Below are positions 41,701 through 51,493 of a DNA stretch of 64,000 nucleotides, one piece after another. Under the pieces are notes generated by a model. That model was given only the letters and a program-made list of their open reading frames with translations. It did no database searches and was not told the origin of the DNA. The stretch spans positions 186,001-250,000 of the forward strand of contig JBAKBP010000686.1 in NCBI GenBank assembly GCA_037953745.1, read 5' to 3'. Made by a program: the position numbers and the translations under genes. Position 1 is the stretch's first letter, and each line of letters opens with the position of its first letter. The DNA is from Lithodes maja (taxonomy: Eukaryota; Arthropoda; Malacostraca; Decapoda; Lithodidae).

Positions 41701-44166
41701 GAACTAGGCATGCAGTCTGATACAGTTGGAGGTCAACTGTGAGGTGAGTGTACTGCATCCCAAAACTATTGAGAGTCCTCTCAAGATACACAAGCGTAGT
41801 TATTACAGTGTCGGGGTGAGCAGGCGGTGAGTCGATCATCGGTTCGAACATGACCAGTGTCTTGGGCTTCTGGGCAGAACCTGCCACCAATCGGTCTTGC
41901 TGAGCATTGAAGCCTGCCCACTTATCGTTCCCGTGGACTTGTGACAACCATGCCGCATCTCGCTCCTGACTGAACATGACTGATGCGGACTGAACCTGCA
42001 ATTCTTCAGCGGACAGAGCTTTCATCGGAAGCAGGGGTGGATTCACCTTGGAAGGCCCCTTATAGTGCTCCAGCTGTATACTCTGGTGGGTGAATCGCAC
42101 AGAGGACATGTCATGTTTCTTGAGTCGAGGAATAGTCAGCTGCATCACGTCAATGTTTCCTGTGTTGATGATACCAGCAGGATGCTGGGTGAACTCCATG
42201 ACCATGGCGTGGGTGCTCTTCATTCCATTTGGGCTCGCAATGTACAAATCGTAGTGGTCAGCCCAGCTGAAGATAGGGCCGATCTCTGTGCTTAAGCCAA
42301 GTTTCTTGTGGTAATCTGATTTGTTGTCCAACACGAACTTGGCCACTGACTTGCGGAAGCACAGCACTTCATATGTGCTTGTGATACCATGCTCATTGAG
42401 AGTCTTGATGAGCTCTGAACTACCATGCTTGTGATGTAGTTTCACAGCGAGCCCAAGTGTAGTTTGGTTTCTGCCGGCACCGCAAATGTGCTGTTGAATG
42501 CACTGAGCTAGGGTCAGGGATGGCTTTGTGATGTTGCCTCCAGATACAAGGCTAGATACTAGTTTAAGAAGAGTAGCACTGGTGTTTTCAATGATCTTGT
42601 GACGAACTTAGTCACTGAGGTTGTAGTCTCCAGGCCTATGTGTCGCCCTGACCTCGCCACGAATCTTCCTCACCATCTTCTCCAGCTCGTCATCGTCGCT
42701 GCTGCTTTTCTTGGCAATTTTGATAAACTGTCCGAGGCTGGCTTTAAATCCAACTACGCTTTCACAACCCTCGATGTGGAGTACAAGCAGCTTGGCGCCG
42801 AAGTAATCTGTGATGTTGGACACAAACTGTCTTTTTGTCACAGTGCCCGAAGCAGCGATGTACATGGAGTACAGTTCAGCTGTCGTCCACGTCTCTGTCA
42901 TATTTTCAGCCATCGTCGTGACCACGGACCTCAGCGCCTCTTCCACAGGCGCCGTCATGGAGGGGCAGGACATTGGGACAACTCGAAATTTATCATAACA
43001 GCAGACATGGTATTGTGCGTCAGAAGCATGCAGATCAATGACCCCACTGAGTCGAACAACTACCTCATTAGCCCACTGGTCCTGTCTCTCATCACAGATG
43101 TCCTCCAAGTGTTGCTTGAACGTGATATCACCACTTCTATCTACAGTTTTACACTGTCTGACCTGCACCCAGCTGTGTGGGTTCTTGCTGTCTTTCGGCT
43201 TACACTCTTTCCCACACAGCAAACAGTCTCACTTGAAAACAAAGTCACTACATTGAGACTTCAATAATCTTTTGGAAACACCATTGTCAATTAGTGTAAA
43301 CTTTCTCTTCGGCTGTTCATTGTTTCTACTTCTCGAAGTATAGCTACAGTAACATGACTTGTGAGCTAGAATATTACTTCCAGAGAGAGTTCTGTACAGT
43401 TCATCCTGCTTCACTTTGCTTGTAGCGATGATCTTCTGCACAGCGACGGTCTTGAATGTTTGCAGCGCTCCACTGGCATTACATGTACTAAACAGGCACT
43501 TCTCCCCTCCAGCAGACATGATGAGTGTGACAGCCTGGGGGTATCAATGCTGATTACACTGGTTTGTCACAATCTGAAATGAGAAGAAAAGTTGTTAAAC
43601 CACTGATCGCACAACGTGGGGAGTGCATGCATGGTGAATATTGGTGTTCAATGAACTCTGACCCATTGCTCAACCTGCTAAACAAAATTTAATACAAAAT
43701 ATATAATGATTCCCGGGATATACCTACATGTAGACATAGCAAACATATTATATCTACCTACCTACCCAACCTAGTAAAATGCTGGAATAGAAAGACAATG
43801 AACCACATACAATCGGTCAATATTGGTGATTTTCCAGATTTTAGGCAAAATTTGATCTCCGACTTCTGGTTTGACCTTGATACTCACCCTATATCCACAA
43901 ATTAACCCCGGAAATGGACTCCCCGTCCTGGAAAACCCCTAAAAAGAGGTATTACACGACCCTCTATGTCATCAAGATCCAAAGGTGAAAACTGGCCAAA
44001 ATTCAAGATGGCAGAGGGCGCCATCTTGAACTCTGAGAAATGCTAAAGGTTGCACAAGTAGCAACCAAGCTAATTTTGCTCTCCTAACCATATATAATAC
44101 ATTTCCTCAAAAAAAGTTTACAGTAATTAACATTGCAGGGTCAACATTTTGGCAACTTGACTATAT
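38778..44166 (-). mobile_element. Academ-like DNA transposon, 5.4 kb, TIRs of about 340 bp, TAT duplication
   Basis: TAT at 38778-38780 and 44164-44166 flanks the element (38781-44163). Outer ends are TAGTCTAGTTGCC and GGCAACTTGACTA. After a short indel the arms match for about 320 bp (CCCTGCAATGTTAATTACTG at 38818 and its complement to 44141; ends near 39136 and 43826). One long minus-strand frame with three stops fills the middle. The family call rests on the XPG-like nuclease, N-terminal Cys-rich part and 3-bp TSD known for Academ elements. Confidence 0.82.
39227..43519 (-). pseudogene. Academ-like transposase, about 1,430 codons with three in-frame stops
   Basis: Reading one minus-strand frame from ATG 43519 to the stop at 39227 meets only three stops: TGA 43229-43231 (FVFK-stop-DCLLCGKEC), TAA 42608-42610 and TGA 41156-41158. 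No frameshift is needed, and the stretch between 42607 and 42446 is open too. The N-terminus is Cys/His rich (CLFSTC, HKSCYC, CLLCGKEC, YHVCCY), probably zinc binding. In the last 640 codons acidic motifs are spaced as in XPG/FEN1 nucleases: VDGG (241), FDRYD-KD-R (282), DEAD (356), SDDTDV (381), SGCD (437) and FGKGK (446). A Cys-rich tail (582-618) is like a TSO1/CXC module. This is the candidate transposase. The family is from memory and needs a profile search. Confidence 0.75.
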
Positions 44167-44349
44167 TCCTACCTGCAAAAAAACAAATTAAAACTCAAAT
44201 TGAAGAAACAGAAAGGAAAATTAAGCTGTTACTTGAGGAGCAACACCGGAGAGAAGAGAGAGATGCAGTAGCCCACATAAAGAACAATTCCATTTTTTTT
44301 TCTCTCGTACGCACGGAAAAAACAGAACAGATCCGCAGTGGGACCTCTC
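44164..44349 (+). pseudogene. CR1-like LINE ORF2, linker segment between two insertions
   Basis: FLPAKKQIKTQIEETERKI then EERDAVAHIKNNS, FFSLVRTEKTEQIRSGTSL: the endonuclease-RT linker. It starts exactly at the end of the Academ-like element and ends at the TTAA nest (44350). It joins 46221 onwards with a one-base frame offset. Confidence 0.75.
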
Positions 44350-44442
44350 TTAACCTCTGAAGTGCACATGGGGGTAATTAGACACCTCTCCCTGTGCACA
44401 TGTATTTGAGGTGTTTCCGTCACTAAAATATTCATTGTACCA

Positions 44443-45076
44443 TTAACCTAACAAGTGCGCATGGGGGTAATTGAAAACGTCCCCCTGTGCTGACGTATTT
44501 GAGGTGTTTCCGTCACTAAAATATTCATTGTACCATTAATAGCATTAATAATTATCCATATGCGCCTATTATGGGTTGATTATAAAGGTATTAACCTGAA
44601 ACAACAATAAAACGAGTGAAAACAGCGTTTGGATGGTCAAAATCGGAGATATAGCCCACGAGTTGAAATGTATGGGTGAGGCAAACTGCTTTCCCGCCAA
44701 TTTCCCCCAAGGCCACTGAGACACAGTCGATCGATACTCTCTCTCTCTCTCTTGCACTCGCTTGCCATCAGTGATGACAACACCCTGCTTGCAACTCGCT
44801 AATGTTAGCACGAAAATATACCTCAGAATAAGGGAATAATAGGGAAAATAGGTGATAACTGAAGGAGAGGAGGAAAGTGGGGAAGGAGGGGAGGTAGAGG
44901 ACTGAGATTTTGCATGGCCCAGGGGCCAAAAAAAAATAAAAAAATAAAAAAATAATTTTTTTTTTTTTTTTTTTTTTCGATGTCAAAAGTTGATTTTTTA
45001 TTTTACTTACTCTCAAGAGTCTTCCCGCAGTCCGCCGGGGGAACTCTTAAGAGTCTCCCCGCAGCTCCCAGGTTAA
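44443..45076 (+). mobile_element. TTAA-flanked element, nested copy B, same orientation as A
   Basis: TTAA 44443-44446 to TTAA 45073-45076, with ends CCTAACAAGTGCGC and CAGCTCCCAGG. After it, copy A resumes with TAGCATTAATACTTATCC. Confidence 0.88.
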
Positions 45077-45557
45077 TAGCATTAATACTTATCCATATGC
45101 ACCTATTATGGTTTGATTATAAAGGTATTAACCTGAAACAACAATAAAACGAGTGAAAACAGCGTTTGGATGGTCAAAATCGGAGATATAGCCCGCGAGT
45201 TGTATAATGTATGGGTGAGGCAAGCTGCTTTCCCGCCAATTTCCCCCAAGGCCACTGAGACACAGTCGATCGATACTCTCTCTCTCTCTCTTGCATTCGC
45301 TTGCTATCAGTGATGACCACACCCTGCAACCGGATTTCTAATGTTAGCACAAAAATATACCTCAGAATAAGGGAATAACAGGGAAAATAGGTGATAACTG
45401 AAGGAGAGGAGGAAAGTGGGGAAGGAGGGGAGGTAGAGGACTGAGATTTTGCATGGCCCAGGGGCCAATTTTTTTTTTTTTTTTTTTTTCGATGTCAAAA
45501 GTTGATTTTGTTTTCTCTGACTCTTAAGAGTCTCCCCGCAGTCCGCCGGGGGAACTC

Positions 45558-46194
45558 TTAACCCGGGAGCTGCGGGGAGACTCTTAAGAGTTCCCCCGGC
45601 GGACTGCGGGAAGACTCTTGAGAGTAAGTAAAATAAAAAATCAACTTTTGACATCGAATTTTTTATTTTTTTTTATTTTTTTTTTTTTATTTATTTTTTT
45701 TTTTTTGGCCCCTGGGCCATGCAAAATCTCAGTCCTCTACCTCCCCTCCTTCCCCACTTTCCTCCTCTCCTTCAGTTATCACCTATTTTCCCTATTATTC
45801 CCTTATTCTGAGGTATATTTTCGTGCTAACATTAGCGAGTTGCAAGCAGGGTGTTGTCATCACTGATGGCAAGCGAGTGCAAGAGAGAGAGAGAGAGTAT
45901 CGATAGACTGTGTCTCAGTGGCCTTGGGGGGAAATTGGCGGGAAAGCAGTTTGCCTCACCCATACATTATACAACTCGCGGGCTATATCTCCGATTTTGA
46001 CCATCCAAACGCTGTTTTCACTCGTTTTATTGTTGTTTCAGGTTAATACCTTTATAATCAACCCATAATAGGCGCATATGGATAATTATTAATGCTATTA
46101 ATAGTACAATGAATATTTTAGTGACGGAAACACCTCAAATACGTCAGCACAGGGGGACGTTTTCAATTACCCCCATGCGCACTTGTTAGGTTAA
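45558..46194 (-). mobile_element. TTAA-flanked element, nested copy C, opposite orientation
   Basis: TTAA 45558-45561 (CCCGGGAGCTGCGGGG) to TTAA 46191-46194 (preceded by GCGCACTTGTTAGG). After it, the last 26 bases of copy A follow (GAGTCTCCCGGCAGTTCCCGGG-TTAA). Confidence 0.88.
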
Positions 46195-46220
46195 GAGTCT
46201 CCCGGCAGTTCCCGGGTTAA

Positions 46221-48045
46221 AGGAAAACGGGGACCTAACGGGAGAACCCAGAGAAATGGCGAATATGCTAAAACAACAATACGAAAGTGTATTCAGCAAC
46301 CCAGACGAAGGTAAAACAGTCACCAATCCACAGTCCTTCTTCACAGACTCGCCAGAGGCACATCAACAACTATCTAAAATCAACATAAGTGAAGACGAAA
46401 TAATAAAAGCCATTGATTCCATCTCTCCGGACGCAGCAGCCGGTCCTGACGGCTTCCATGCACAGCTGTTGAAAAACTGCAAAAGAGAACTAGCCAAACC
46501 ACTCCAAATACTCTGGTCACTCTCATTAGAAGCTGGTACTGTACCGGTATCTCTTAAGACAGCCATCATAACCCCTATTCACAAGGGAGGAAGCAAAGGT
46601 CTAGCCAACAAGTACAGACCGGTAGCACTTACATCCCACCTTGTCAAGATTTGTGAGAGTCATCCGAACAAAGATGATAGAGTTTCTGGAAAAAAAGGGA
46701 GCCTTCAACAATGGACAGCACGGCTTTAGGCAGGGACGTTCGTGTCTGTCCCAGCTCCTACTTCATCATGAGAGAGTCCTCAAAAATATCCAAGATGGCC
46801 ATAACACGGACGTCATCTACCTAGACTTCGCTAAGGCCTTTGATAAAGTGGACCATGGGATTCTCCTAAACAAACTCCGAAACCATGGCATCAAGGGCCC
46901 ACTCGGAAGATGGCTTCACAGTTTCTTGACGGGGAGAACTCAGCAAGTGTCAGTCCAAGGAGAGTTGTCCGACCCTAGCCAGGTTTTGAGCGGAGTTCCG
47001 CAGGGTTCCGTACTTGGACCACTTCTCTTCATAATACACATAAATGACATAGACACGAACCTGGAGCACTCCCAAGCAACCTCATTTGCAGATGACACCA
47101 GGATAAAGAAGCAAATTACACAAATTGAAGATTCAAACAATCTCCAAGAGGACCTAAATAAAGTACTAAACTGGGCAACAACAAATAATGGTCTTAAATG
47201 GGGACAAATTTGAACTAATACAGTACGGAACAAACGAAGCCCTGAAACAACAAAGCACCTACTTCTACAACGACCAGCCAATCATAGCCAAAGACCACGT
47301 AAAAGATCTGAGAGTCCAAATGAGTAGCGACGCAACCTTCACACATCATGTCGCCAAAACAGTTGAAACAGCCAGAATAATGAGTGGGTGGATACTAAGA
47401 ACCTTCACAACACGGGAAGAGCTTTGTATGAAGACCCTGTGGAAGTCCCTTGTGCTCCCAAGACTGAGTACTGCTGCCAGCTATGGTCTCCACACAAATT
47501 ACAGGAAATAGCTGCCCTAGAAGCCCTCAAAGATCATTCACCAACAAAATCCAGGGAGTACAGCACCTCAATTATTGGGAAAGACTAACCCAGCTAAAAT
47601 TGTACTCTCTGCAGAGGAGGAGGGAGCGCTACATAGTCATATATGTGTGGAAAATCCTAGAGGGCATAGTACCAAACGCAGGGATCACAGTTAACCACCA
47701 TCCAAGAAGAGGGAGGCTCTGCTACATCAGAGGGACCCAAGGCAACATACAGCGTGTGAAGACTCAAACCCACAACTCCTTCACTTGCAATGGACCTCGA
47801 TTGTTCAACTGCCTCCCCAGTGAACTCCGGGACCTCAGTGGAACCAACCCTGAGATTTTCAAAACAAAATTGGACAGGTGGCTGGGTGGATTACCTGACC
47901 ACCCACCAATACCAGGTTACCCCAGCCGTCATCACAACACCCTGCCTGAAGTCATCCAGGAGGGGGAGTCGGATCAAGGACAACCTGGTACGAGCGGAAG
48001 TCGACTTCAGCTTCACCAGTAACAGGCGGAATCAACGAAAGTAAG
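46221..48045 (+). pseudogene. reverse transcriptase and C-terminus of the CR1-like LINE, three frame changes
   Basis: Frame 46256-46729: ISPDAAAGPDGFHAQLLK, AIITPIHKGGSKG, NKYRPVALTSH. Frame 46641-47213: HGFRQGRSCLSQLL, DVIYLDFAKAFDKVDH (motif A), GVPQGSVLGPLLF (motif B) and ATSFADDTRI (motif C). Frame 47188-47511 holds the thumb, and 47483-48022 the C-terminus with TCNGPRLFNCLPSELRDL. The catalytic residues are present, but frame changes near 46660, 47200 and 47500 disable it. Confidence 0.88.
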
Positions 48046-48142
48046 ACGAAAGTAAGTATATCTGTGTTATATTGTGACAAAATGTGATATGTGCTCTATT
48101 CTGTAAATAGGCCTACTGTATTTTTTATTTTATTGTGTCTTT

Positions 48143-51100
48143 ATTAATATAGCCCCTGGGGGTTAGGGAATAGAATATGCCCCACGTGCCTTCTGCGTGT
48201 CGTAAGAGGCGACTAAAGAGGTTGGGTCGGTGGGCTTGCGACCCCCACCCGGAAAAAATATCTAAGCAAAAAAAAACGAACGAACAGCCTCGGATGCGGA
48301 CGGAACCAACGTTGACGAACCACGACCGACTAAGGACATGCCTTCGGACATTCTGAGAATGGCGACATGGAATGTTAGTGGCATGAATGATGGCACAAAA
48401 GAGAGAGAGGTTCTGGAAGTGTTAGTGAATGCCAGGCTGGATGTATGTGGAATGACAGAGACCAAATGGAAAGGTTCAGATGTGAGAGAGTGGGAGTGTG
48501 GAATAGGTGTGTGTGCTGGAGTGAGTGAAGGAATAGCGAGAGAAGGTGCATGTTTGTTTGTAAGTAGCAAATGGAAGGAATGTGTAAGAGAGTATGGGTC
48601 TGTGGGTTCAAGGATTGTGTGGGTGAGAATGAAAGTAGGAATACAAACGTGGGTGATTGTATGCGTGTATGCCCCGACAGAGGATATACTTGAAAGAAAG
48701 AAAGAGGAGTTCTGGATGAATGTGGAGGCGTGCCTGGAGAAGTTTGACAAGAACGAAAGAATATTTCTGATTGGGGATATGAATGGTAAGGTGGGTGATA
48801 GGAAAGTTGAGGGAGTGGTGGGAGGGTGGGGGGTACCATCAGAGGTGAATGGGAATGGTAGTGCACTTTTGGACGTATGTGTGGGGAGGAGGCTGTGGAT
48901 AGCCAACACCTTCTTCCGACACAGAATGATCCACAGGTACACGTGGAAACGGATGTTGACAATGAAGGATAAGACAGTGGTGGAACGAAAGTCATTGATT
49001 GATTATGTATGTGTGGATGAACGAATGAAGAAATCTGTGATGGATGCTAGGGTGTATAGGGGTATTGGAGGGGGTCTGTCTGATCATTATGTAGTGGTAG
49101 CTAAGGTTAGGATACAAAAGAAGTGGGTGAGGAGAGCGGGAGGGAGGCAAGAGGAGGGTGGAATGGTGAGGAGGGTGGAGAGGTTGCAGGAGGAGGAAGT
49201 CAGGGAGGAGTACAGGAGAGCAGTGGAAAGACGACTAGGTGGGTTCGACCTGGAAGTTATGGAGGAAGTGGAGGAGATGAGCAAGGTGTTTAAGGATGAG
49301 ATCTGTGCAGCATGTGAGGAGGTGTGTGGAGTGAGGAGAAGAGGGAGGGGAGTGAAAGGTACAGCATGGTGGACAGAAGAGGTAAGAATAGCTGTGGAAG
49401 AAAAGAAGAAAGCATATAGAGAGTGGTTGGGTAGTAGAGGGAATGAAGATTCCGAGAGACAGAAACGAGCGAGGTACGTGGAGAGTAAGAAGGTGGTGAA
49501 GAGAGTAGTGAAGGAAAGTAAGAGAAGAGTAGATGAGGAATTTGGAAGGAATCTGAGTGTAAAATGGAGGGAGAGTAAGAAACTGTTCTGGAAAGAAGTC
49601 AAGAAAGTTAGGGAAGGTAGCAAGGGAAACAGTAAGGGTGTGAAAGATAAGAATGGGAAAATGCTAGCCGAGAAGCAAGAGAGAGTCGAAAGATGGAGGG
49701 AGTACTTCAGTGAGTTGCTAAATGAAAGGAATGAAGAGCCAGCAAACATAGCTGGATATGGTATGGGAGGGAGAAGAAGAGAAGTAGTGGAGGAGGAGGT
49801 GGGGATCAGGAGGTCAGAAGTGTGGGAAGCCATGAAAAGAGTGAAGTTGGGGAAAGCACCAGGAACAGATGGAGTGTGTGGGGAAATGTTGAGGTATGGT
49901 GGTGAGATAGTGATAGAATGGGTATGGAAAATGTGCAAACTAGCATGGGAGAAGGGGAGTGCACCCGATGACTGGAAGACTGGCATAATAGTCCCCCTAT
50001 ATAAGGGCAAAGGGGAAAGAGGAGTGTGTGGTAACCACCGAGGAATATGTCTTCTAAGCGTAGTAGGGAAGGTATACAGTAGGGTAGTGATTGAGAGAGT
50101 GAGAGTGAGAACGGAGAAATGGATAGGCGATGAGCAGGGAGGCTTTAGGAAGGGAAGAGGATGTGTAGATCAGATTTTTACCCTGAATTGTGTTGTGGAG
50201 AAGTATCTGGAGAAGAAACAAAAGGTGTATGTTGCCTTTATGGACTTGGAGAAGGCCTATGACAGAGTGGATAGAGAAGGTTTGTGGAAAGTACTTAGAA
50301 TATACGGAGTAGAGGGCAAGTTGCTGAAAGCAGTGAAGAGCATGTATGAGGGTGCAAAGGCGGCAGTACATGTGGAGAGTGAGCAGAGCGAGTTCTTTGA
50401 CCTGAATGTTGGTTTGAAACAGGGGTGTGTGATGTCCCCGTGGTTGTTTACTGTATATATGGATGGAGTTATGAAAGAAATACTATCAAGAGCAGTGGAT
50501 GTTGGTGTATCGCTGAAAAGGGAGGGAATTGAGTGGAAGCTACCTATACTGCTGTTTGCGGATGATACAGTTCTGATGAGTGATAATGAATGGGAGTTGC
50601 AGGGTCTGGTAAATGAGTTTGGAACAGTGTGCGAAAAACGGAATTTGAAGGTAAATACGGGGAAGAGCAAGGTTATGGTCTTCGAAAGGGGTGAAGTCAC
50701 AGAGTGTGAGGTGAAGCTGAACGGTCAGGCTATGGAGATCGTCAACTCTTTTTAGTATCTGGGCAGTGTGTTGAGTAAAGATGGGACTATGGATGAAGAG
50801 GTGCGGGAGAGGGTACAACAGGGGAAGAGGGTTGTAGGAACGCTAAAAGCAGTAACAAGAAATAGGGTGGTCAGTATGGAAGTGAAGAAGTCCTTGCATG
50901 ACAGTGTGGTAATCCCGACACTGACTTACGGAAGCGAAGCATGGACGTTGGTTGAGAGACTCAGACCAAGAGTGAGAGCAGTGGAAATGAATTACTTAAG
51001 GAGTGCGTGCGGAATTACATGGAGGGATAGACAGACTAATGAGGAAGTAAGAAGGAGGTGTGGTGTGGAGGTAGATGTGCTGGAAAGTGTGAAAAGGAAC

Positions 51101-51370
51101 AACTTGAGATGGTTCGGCCATATGGAACGTATGGAAAGCGAGAGAATGACTAAGAGGGTGTACGAGAGCGAGGTGGAGGGACAGAGGGGGAGAGGTAGAC
51201 CGAATATGAGGTGGAAGGATGGAGTGAGGAACTACATGAATGAAGGCGGTGCTGGTTGGGGGGAGGGGCGTCGACTGACTGGGGACAGAGGTGCATGGGG
51301 GCGGTTCGTTCGTGGCCACCCCTTCGGGGATCACGGCGTCAGGCAATAGATAGATAGATAGATTAATATA
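48143..51370 (+). mobile_element. full-length RTE-like LINE with 9-bp target-site duplication
   Basis: ATTAATATA is at 48143-48151 and 51362-51370. The insert (48152-51361) has a short 5' UTR (TTCTGCGTGTCGTAAGAGGC near 48189, a sequence I associate with this LINE group), one long ORF and a (TAGA)n tail. It lies in the 3' UTR of the CR1-like LINE. It is probably the youngest retroelement in the window. Confidence 0.9.
48338..51349 (+). CDS. RTE-like LINE polyprotein (endonuclease and RT), one in-frame stop
   Basis: ATG 48338 opens 805 codons to TAG 50753-50755; the same frame then continues to TAG 51347-51349, giving about 1,003 codons broken by one stop. Endonuclease motifs: ATWNVSGMND, GMTETKWKG, FLIGDMNGKVG, LIDYVCVDE, GLSDHYVVVAKV. 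RT motifs: YKGKGERGVCGNHRGI, GFRKGRGCVDQIF, YVAFMDLEKAYDRVD (motif A), GLKQGCVMSPWLF (motif B), LLFADDTVLMS (motif C). After the stop come YLGSVLS, SVVIPTLTYGSEAWTL, YLRSACGITWRDR and a basic tail. The stop falls just before the YLGS motif, where this group often has FKYLG, so AAG to TAG is likely. No RNase H. Confidence 0.88.
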
Positions 51371-51493
51371 TCTTTGTGTATAATTATTATCTGTGCTCTG
51401 ACGAGAAGTGTATGTGATATGGACCTGTACTGTATTTTTACTGTATCTATCTTATGTGTCTGGAATAAAGAATTATTATTATTATTATTATTA

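Larger units (their letters stand above)
44350..46220 (+). mobile_element. TTAA-flanked element, outer copy A of a three-copy nest
   Basis: It begins at TTAA 44350-44353 (CCTCTGAAGTGCACATGGGGG) and ends at CAGTTCCCGGG-TTAA (46217-46220). Its own sequence is 44350-44446, 45077-45561 and 46195-46220. Copy B interrupts it at the TTAA in ACCATTAATAG; copy C interrupts it at the TTAA in CTCTTAAGAG. It lies within the CR1-like LINE ORF2. Confidence 0.88.
36300..51493 (+). mobile_element. CR1-like LINE with three nested insertions, (TTA)n tail
   Basis: LINE sequence: about 36300-38780, 44164-44349, 46221-48151 and 51362-51493, roughly 4.8 kb in all. Joining across the 3-bp TSD at 38780/44164 gives KTMQTKLRKTIFLPAKKQI in one open frame. 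The 3' UTR is split by the RTE-like element; after 51361 it goes on to AATAAAG (51465) and a (TTA)n tail (51474-51493). The 5' end is not defined. Confidence 0.82.

Noticed and set aside
48262..50010. Minus-strand ORFs of 226 and 307 codons
   Set aside because: They are shadows of the RTE-like LINE coding strand. They are Ser/Leu/Phe/His-rich with no similarity, and the plus strand has clear RT motifs.
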